From Neoarius graeffei (lineage: Eukaryota > Chordata > Actinopteri > Siluriformes > Ariidae), in the NCBI RefSeq assembly GCF_027579695.1, contig NC_083596.1:15240537-15304536 (forward strand): a stretch of 64,000 bases of DNA, written 5' to 3'. Below are positions 23,801 through 30,900 of the stretch, piece after piece; positions within the stretch are counted from its first letter, which is position 1, and each line of letters starts with the position of its first letter. Made by a program: the position numbers and the translations under genes. A model generated the notes under the pieces. That model was not told the DNA's origin. It ran no database searches and saw nothing but the letters and a program-made list of their open reading frames with translations.

Positions 23801-26800
23801 TCTAGGGGCCCAGCACTGCCATGGGGCCCTTTAAGGGGCTGATAATATGCTTTCAATGATTTTAATAAGACTTTTGAAATAACAACAATGCAATATTCCA
23901 TCTGGTAAAATGAGCTAATTGAACAAGGTTGTCTATTTCTTGAGTTCTTCAACATATTGTCATTTAACCCTCCCCCTTTTGCGAAATGGTACGGTCCAGT
24001 TCTGGTAGAAGCGCGATGCGTTAAATCTGTGTGCTGATCAGTGCAACGCTACTTGCTGCTGTGTCGCGGTGCAGCAGCCAGCCAGCCAGCAGTGGAGTGC
24101 GTACAGTCTATGATCGCTAAATATGAAGAGTGGCTGTCAAAAACATAAAGAAAGGCAGCTGAAAGCTGAGAGGGACCGGAGAGGCAGGCAACTGGTCACT
24201 CAGTTTTTCCCAAAGAAAGGTAGCTATCGCTCACATGTGTGTCCAAAATATTAGCGAATGGTAAATGAACAGTATGAACATGGTTGGATTAGCCTATCAA
24301 GAGAACACTTTTACAGTTTGTACAGTGACATTTTTTCCATTTTAATAACTGAACTGACTTGTGTGATAAACAAGATGAAATATTACATTATGCTGGTGCT
24401 AATAACTAGTGCTAATAACCAGTTTCATAACTAATGGGGTGCCCTAAATATGCACAGATTCAGCCTCAGGGGGACCTCCGCCCTACCGAACCACTGAACC
24501 CCCCTTTCGAGAAGGAGGTAAGCAGCAATACAACCCGTAAATGCTTTAGGATTGAAGTTTTTAATGATAATTTTTGAACATATTCCCTTTTTGCAGAACA
24601 GTACACACAGCTTTCTACCTAACACATAACAATCCATGGGATTTCCATAGGTATTTTGATGCTGGGTAGAAAACTTTTTCTATGATTTATTAGCATTCAC
24701 ATCACACATTTCACTACCAATTGTCCTAGCACAAGAAGGCATGTGGCAAAATCTTGAATTTTCATTTGTGATTGTAAATGCACCAGAATTAGTCACTGAC
24801 CAGTTTTCATCTAGTCCCTGGTAGGTTAATACATAAAATGTAATAACAAAGTCACAAACTCAAGGTCCATGGGCTATCAAAAGTCAAATAATGACAATAG
24901 TGCAATTGTGACGAGAGTGGGCAAAGTTGGGGGGCCCAAAATTCTAATCTTTCATGGGGCCCAAAATTTCTGGCGGTGCCCCTGGCTAACGCTACTAGAA
25001 AAGAAAGATTTCTACATTTCGTTTATTTGGCAAGATTATGCAAAAACATTTCTGAAAGCACTTCAGATAAGTTAATGTTATCCATGTTAGTGTAACTCCA
25101 TTTTTACATGCTAACTAACGGTGTCAAGTTAACGTTAGCCATGAACAAAGCGATGGCAACTTGGCGGGAAAATCCATGGAAAGTTATTTGACTAACCAGA
25201 CTGCATAGCTATTGCAATGTTATCGCTAGCTCTAAAAGCACAGACAACTTCATTGCAAGCGTTCACTTGGAATTAAACGTTTACATACCTCAATATGCTT
25301 CCGCAGGTCAGATGGCGAGTTTTTATAGGCTGTGATGTGCTCCATTTTAGGCAAACAAAGCAAACATTTAAAACAGAACATCTCTTTATTCCTTTCAGAA
25401 TACTGAAACATGGGTTCTAGCTATAGCCATGGGTGCGTTCATTCCCCAGAAGAACCGCCTCCTTCCATTCTGCCATCAACTGATCGTGTTAAATAATGCT
25501 GCGGAGAAATCAATGATCTTGATTTTATCCAGTCTATGGACATGACGTGACCATAGTGATTACTTATAAGCTGTCTCAGTGTCACCTGCGAAAAAAATAA
25601 TCACGTTTTAGAAAAGAAAAGAAAAAAACATCCACTTTCAAAGCCACTTCATAGTAATGAGGACATTGATAAAAATGTAGTGGAGTAAAAAGTACGATAT
25701 TTGTCTTTCAAATGTAGTGAAGTTAAAGTCATAAGTTGCCAAAAAATTGATAAAGTAAAGTACAGATACTCAAAAAGTGTACTTAAGTACAGTACTCAAG
25801 TAAATGTACTTCATTACTGTCCACCTCTGTATGTATGTATGTATGTATGTATGTATGTATGTATGCATACAAAGTACCATCTTTAAACAAGCCTTGCTAT
25901 TAACTGATCATCTTTTTATTTGTCAATCAAGCTTCCATTTCTAATCGGGAAAAGTTGTTGCGGCTACCAGCTACTTGGTCAACTCATCATGGCTATCGGA
26001 GCACTCTACATCTTAGTTACTGTGGTGTGTACCATTTACTTTAGTTTTAAAAAATACTAACATTAATTAAAGTCTAATGATGACTCATGTCCTCTTGAAG
26101 TTGATGGATCTATACAAAAAGCAACCAAGTCTGCAAACAATGCTGGTTGATTGCTATTCTGACCTGCTTTTGTGAGTGTTTGAACTTTTTTTTAAATTAT
26201 ATAGACAGTATATATAAAATCCCTATATCCAGGACCTCATATATTAACATACTGTTTTATTCTTCTTACTCAGGTTTTATTCCTTTATACTACAGGATTT
26301 TGCCAGCAATGAGATTTTCTTATCAATTAAAGAAAGACATCATACTTTTTTTATTAGTTGATACAATTAATGTTATAGAATGTCTGTGAAACACGTTCCT
26401 GTTATCACTTACATTACATTATCGCAGCTATAAACTGCCGTTCCCTCACCCTCTCTAAATATGACAAAAAAAGTAGTGTATCATGTTACCAAGAAACCAG
26501 AAAGCACAAAATTCTGTCCTGAAGATTCTGTCATGAAGGAAAACTTACTGACCTTTATAAAGCATCCACACTGCAGACTCCTTTCCTGAAATAAATGTCT
26601 TCTTACAGAAAGGGTCAGCATATCAATTATCCTATATTTTTGTTTGTTAAATAACATATAACTTGTTTATCTGTTTATTAAACTTAGATTATGTAGTGTA
26701 TTCACTGTATTAGTTCCTGTGAATTTGCTGTTACTATAGAATGAAAGGTGCTGTTGTCAAAAATTAATCAACACCTTCTCACCAATCAGATTCAAGAATT

Positions 26801-27932
26801 CAGCCATGCTGTGGTATAATGATGTACAGTATATTACATGCCAACAATCTGTATGTTTTCTGGTGTTGTAGTCTATTGCAGGCTGTGTTGTTTATGATCT
26901 GTGCGGGGCTGTATTTCAAGGGAATGCAGGCGTATCTTGCCTTTCTGGTGCTCAGCTTGGTTCTGTGCTGGGTTAATCTGCTCTCCTTCTCCAGAGGAAC
27001 TCGACATATGGGCATCTACAGAATCATGATTCAGAGGGTGACTGATATTTTTCTTTGCTGAAGTGAACATTCCTTTAACTTTAAAAGTTAACTTTTAAAA
27101 CACTGCTCAACTCAGTCTTGATGAAATCATTTCTTAGGGAAGAGTTTACAGCAGAGCCACTTTTATCCTATAACTCAAATGCCACACAAATGTTGGTTGG
27201 TACAGATTCAAAATGCAAACTTTAAAATTTTAGATTAGATTACATTAGATTAGATTAGATAAAACTTTACTGATCCCTTTGGGAGGGTTCCCTCAGGGAA
27301 ATTAAGATTCCAGCAGCATCATTACAGATAAGCAGAGAAAATGAATAGAGAAAACTTCTAGATAAATTAAAATAAATTATTTACATATACAAATATAAAA
27401 GGGCAGCACGGTGGTGTAGTGGTTAGCGCTGTCGCCTCACAGCAAGAAGGTCCGGGTTCGAGCCCCGTGGCCGGCGAGGTCCTTTCTGTGCGGAGTTTGC
27501 ATGTTCTCCCCATGTCTGCGTGGGTTTCCTCCGGGTGCTCCGGTTTCCCCCACAGTCCAAAGACATGCAGGTTAGGTTAACTGGTGACTCTAAATTGACC
27601 GTAGGTGTGAATGTGAGTGTGAATGGTTGTCTGTGTCTATGTGTCAGCCCTGTGATGACCTGGCGACTTGGGTGTACCCCGCCTTTCGCCTGTAGTCAGC
27701 TGGGATAGGCTCCAGCTTGCCTGCGACCCTGTAGAACAGGATAAAGTGGCAAGAGATAATGAGATGAGATGAGACAAATATAAAAAGAATAAGATATGGG
27801 GAAGGGGGGAAGGAGGGAGGAAAAAAAAGGGGGGCGGCAGGAGAGATATTGCACATTATATTGCACATTGTCCGGTATTGCTTATTGTTAGGCTAGGCTA
27901 CTGCTCCTTCCCATCCTCTGTCCTCCTGTTAC

Positions 27933-27974
<42 letters not shown>

Positions 27975-30900
27975 AGAGAGGAGTTGTAAAACTTTAAATG
28001 TGGTTACTTACAGTTAGGCTATTTTTGGTCCAATATACACTTGTCCAGCAAGTTGCGAGTTGGCATAGTGGTTAGCGTGTCCGCCTCTCAACTGGGAGAT
28101 TGTGAGTTCTACCAACAACCATCATAAAATGGTACATACTGCCATCTGATGAAGCACAACTGCAATACAGATATGTGTAGGGAACCACACTCTTGTGGTT
28201 ACCAGAGGACCAGCACCCCCAGTGTAACCCTAGATATGTATTAGGCAAGAGGCCAAGGGCTATAGAAACAGAGATCGGCGCTGCCTGATGTGCCTTAAAG
28301 GCCTGGTTAGTACTTGGATGGGAGACTGCCCGGGAATACCAGGTGCTGGCACGAGAAGGGCTTTGACTTTTTTACATACTTGCCATGTGTTTTAACGAAC
28401 CTAAAAGCAAATATATTTTGAGGGAATCTTGCACTAAACTCTCAGAAATAAAGTAAATCATTTCCTTGTTGCTGAGGTGGTACCATCAAGGGTATATCTT
28501 TTGTCTATTTATTACCTCCACCAAACTTTGTTGAAGAAGGTTATGTTTTTGCCTCCATTTGTTTGTTTGCCTGTTCCCAATTTGAATGGAATTTGATGAA
28601 ATTTTGAGGAAAGGTGAGGCATGGGCCAAGGAACAATTGATTAGATCTTGATGCAAATCTGGATATGTATGCAGAGCCAGGATTTTTTGTCTTTTCCCAA
28701 CATAACTCAAAAAGTAGTGTACTGAGCCTGATGAAATTTGGTGTACAGCTTTAGAATTATCCTAAGTTCAAGTGATTTGATTGTGAAGTTGATATGTGGC
28801 TTGGTGGAGGTATGCACTTTCCCATGTGCCCTCCTAGTTATGTATGTTTTGCTTGGTTTTAAAGTTTTAAAGGCACATCAATGGTCATTAAGGTCCAATT
28901 ATGTATTATACTGGCATTTCCAAGTGCTGTAAACTACATAGATATACCCTTGATGGTACCATCCAAGCAACAAGGAAATGTACATTTTGGTACCTCTGCT
29001 TCTGAGTGTACCTTCATGGAGACAGACATATGGACACACATGATCCGGACTCACAGAACTATAAATCAGCCCTGATTTGTTCATGGTCTGAAAAAAAAAA
29101 TGTGCACTGCCTCCAAGTGATGCATATCTACTAGTACAAGGTGTTTCCATCTTTCATGATTGAGTTTATGAGGTTAGACTTGCATATTCTGATTCCTCCC
29201 ATTCTGCTTACTAGATATTCCTTCATGACATCTTACACTTCCTCTTTGTCTACACTGTCTTCATCATTGGATTTTCAGCAGGTACCATTTACTAAATCAT
29301 CATTCTCTGCTCCACAAAGGTAAGCCACTAAAGTACTTAATTTTTTTCTGTGCTCCCTGAACAGCTCTGGTGACTCTACTCAAAAATTCTAATCCCAAGA
29401 CAAATAGATCTTTCTTCCTAAGTGATGATAATTCCATCTCATTCACCATTATGGAACTGTTTAAGATCACTATAGGCATGGGCGGACCGGAGTTCATAGA
29501 GAGCGATGAGTATAAAGAAGTATTTTATGTGCTGCTCATATCCTATATTGTGCTCACATACATTCTGCTCCTAAACATGTTGATTGCTCTCATGAGCAAG
29601 ACTGTGGACAACACGTATGAGAAGAGCGCCAGCATCTGGAAACTACAGGTATACATATAGTGCCTGAGGACTCTTTTTCCATACATGTATGTGCAACCTC
29701 ATATTTGTACTTGAAGGAAACAGGAAATCTCATGTCAAAATACTATATGAAGTTTGAGAACAATTTGATTATTTTTAAAATAATGATTTTATTAATTTTG
29801 TCATATTTCTAAAAAACTGTATGGGTACCATTATTTTTATGAACACTGCCAGGCATGATGGAGATTACTTATAGCTCAAAGTAGAATGAGGAATGGATGT
29901 TTATCATTTCACTCTGTAGTGAATAAATTTGAATGTGGTTCCGAATGTGAATATGGTTTAGATATTGGTGAAAATACGTCATGTTTCTGTATAACCGTAA
30001 ATGTTCTGGTTGTTTGTTTTCCCAGCGTGCCATTACCACCTTGGATCTGGAGAGATTTGCATGCTGTCTGAAGATGAATTTGCGCTCAGGAGTGAGGAAG
30101 AATCTAGGCAAAAAGAAGGAGGACTGGCGCTGGTGTCTCAGGTTAAAGGAAAAATTTTGATAGCCATTGACTGGAAAGTAAAAGGGAGACATGGTGTACC
30201 ACAGATATACCCTGTCCACACTAGGGATTTTGTACCGATATGATACTACTTTCATACCGCAACACCTGTCCACACTAGCAACTACAGACCCTTTTCAGTC
30301 ATGTGACCTTCGTAAATGCGACCGCCATTTTGGACATGTAGTGGACTTCGGCTCAAATCGGTTTGAATGCGAGGAAGACGACAAACAAAAAACATAAAAG
30401 AAAAAGGAGCGAGATGCAGAAAACACCTTCACTATCCAGCGACGTAGGGCATTTACAGGGCGAGCAGAGGGAGAGGTATTTGCAAAAATTGAGGTCAGCA
30501 GGCTTAGAGAACGACATTTACCTGCTTCCACCAGGATTGTTCACTGACGTACGGAAGTACACGAAGCCCTCGTCTTTACCTGACTTCAGCCCACATGATC
30601 TGTATACCTATGTCATTAAAAACCCATCGCCATACACAGGTATTGATCTGAAAGCGTATAAGAGTTTGGATGCCTACAAATATTTTGTGTCAGGCTGGGT
30701 CACATGCCTACATCAGTGGGTCATCCCTGGAGCTGGTGGTCGCCATCTTATTACAGCTAAGGTTTGTTCACATTTTCATTTAATGTCGGTCCTCAGGATA
30801 AACAAAATGTTATTAAATGTCATTGAAATAACTTCTTCTTAGTCTGTTGAGACATGGCCCGTTATAAATTTGCTGTTACCAGGCAATGACCAAGAACTGT

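Larger units (their letters stand above)
17856..25829 (-). mobile_element. hAT transposon with BED-finger exon, filled with later insertions
   Basis: Ends CAGAGGTGGACC on the left and its kind, GTCCACCTCTG, on the right, with many AAGTAC subterminal repeats on both sides, as in hAT elements. Flanking 8-mers (accgtatg, tatgtatg) agree only at the last five bases; the right one lies in a TATG microsatellite. A BED-type zinc-finger exon lies at 25289-25411 on the minus strand. Tc1, two hAT elements, a Kolobok-like element and SINEs have since inserted, swelling it to 8 kb of the 8.3-kb intron 7. Confidence 0.75.

Noticed and set aside
17856..25829. A CRISPR-like or phage-like array among the repeats
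   Set aside because: All repeats resolve to eukaryotic transposons, microsatellites or minisatellites. There are no regularly spaced direct repeats with unique spacers.
28300..28348. A 5S rRNA gene
   Set aside because: Only the 3' 49 nt are present, within a SINE; boxes A and IE are absent.
29282..29300. Apparent premature stop in the trpv S5 exon (GGT ACC ATT TAC TAA)
   Set aside because: Ending the exon at GCAG before gtacca keeps the phase and joins to exon 12 as GFSAALVTL, matching the family. The stop is intronic.
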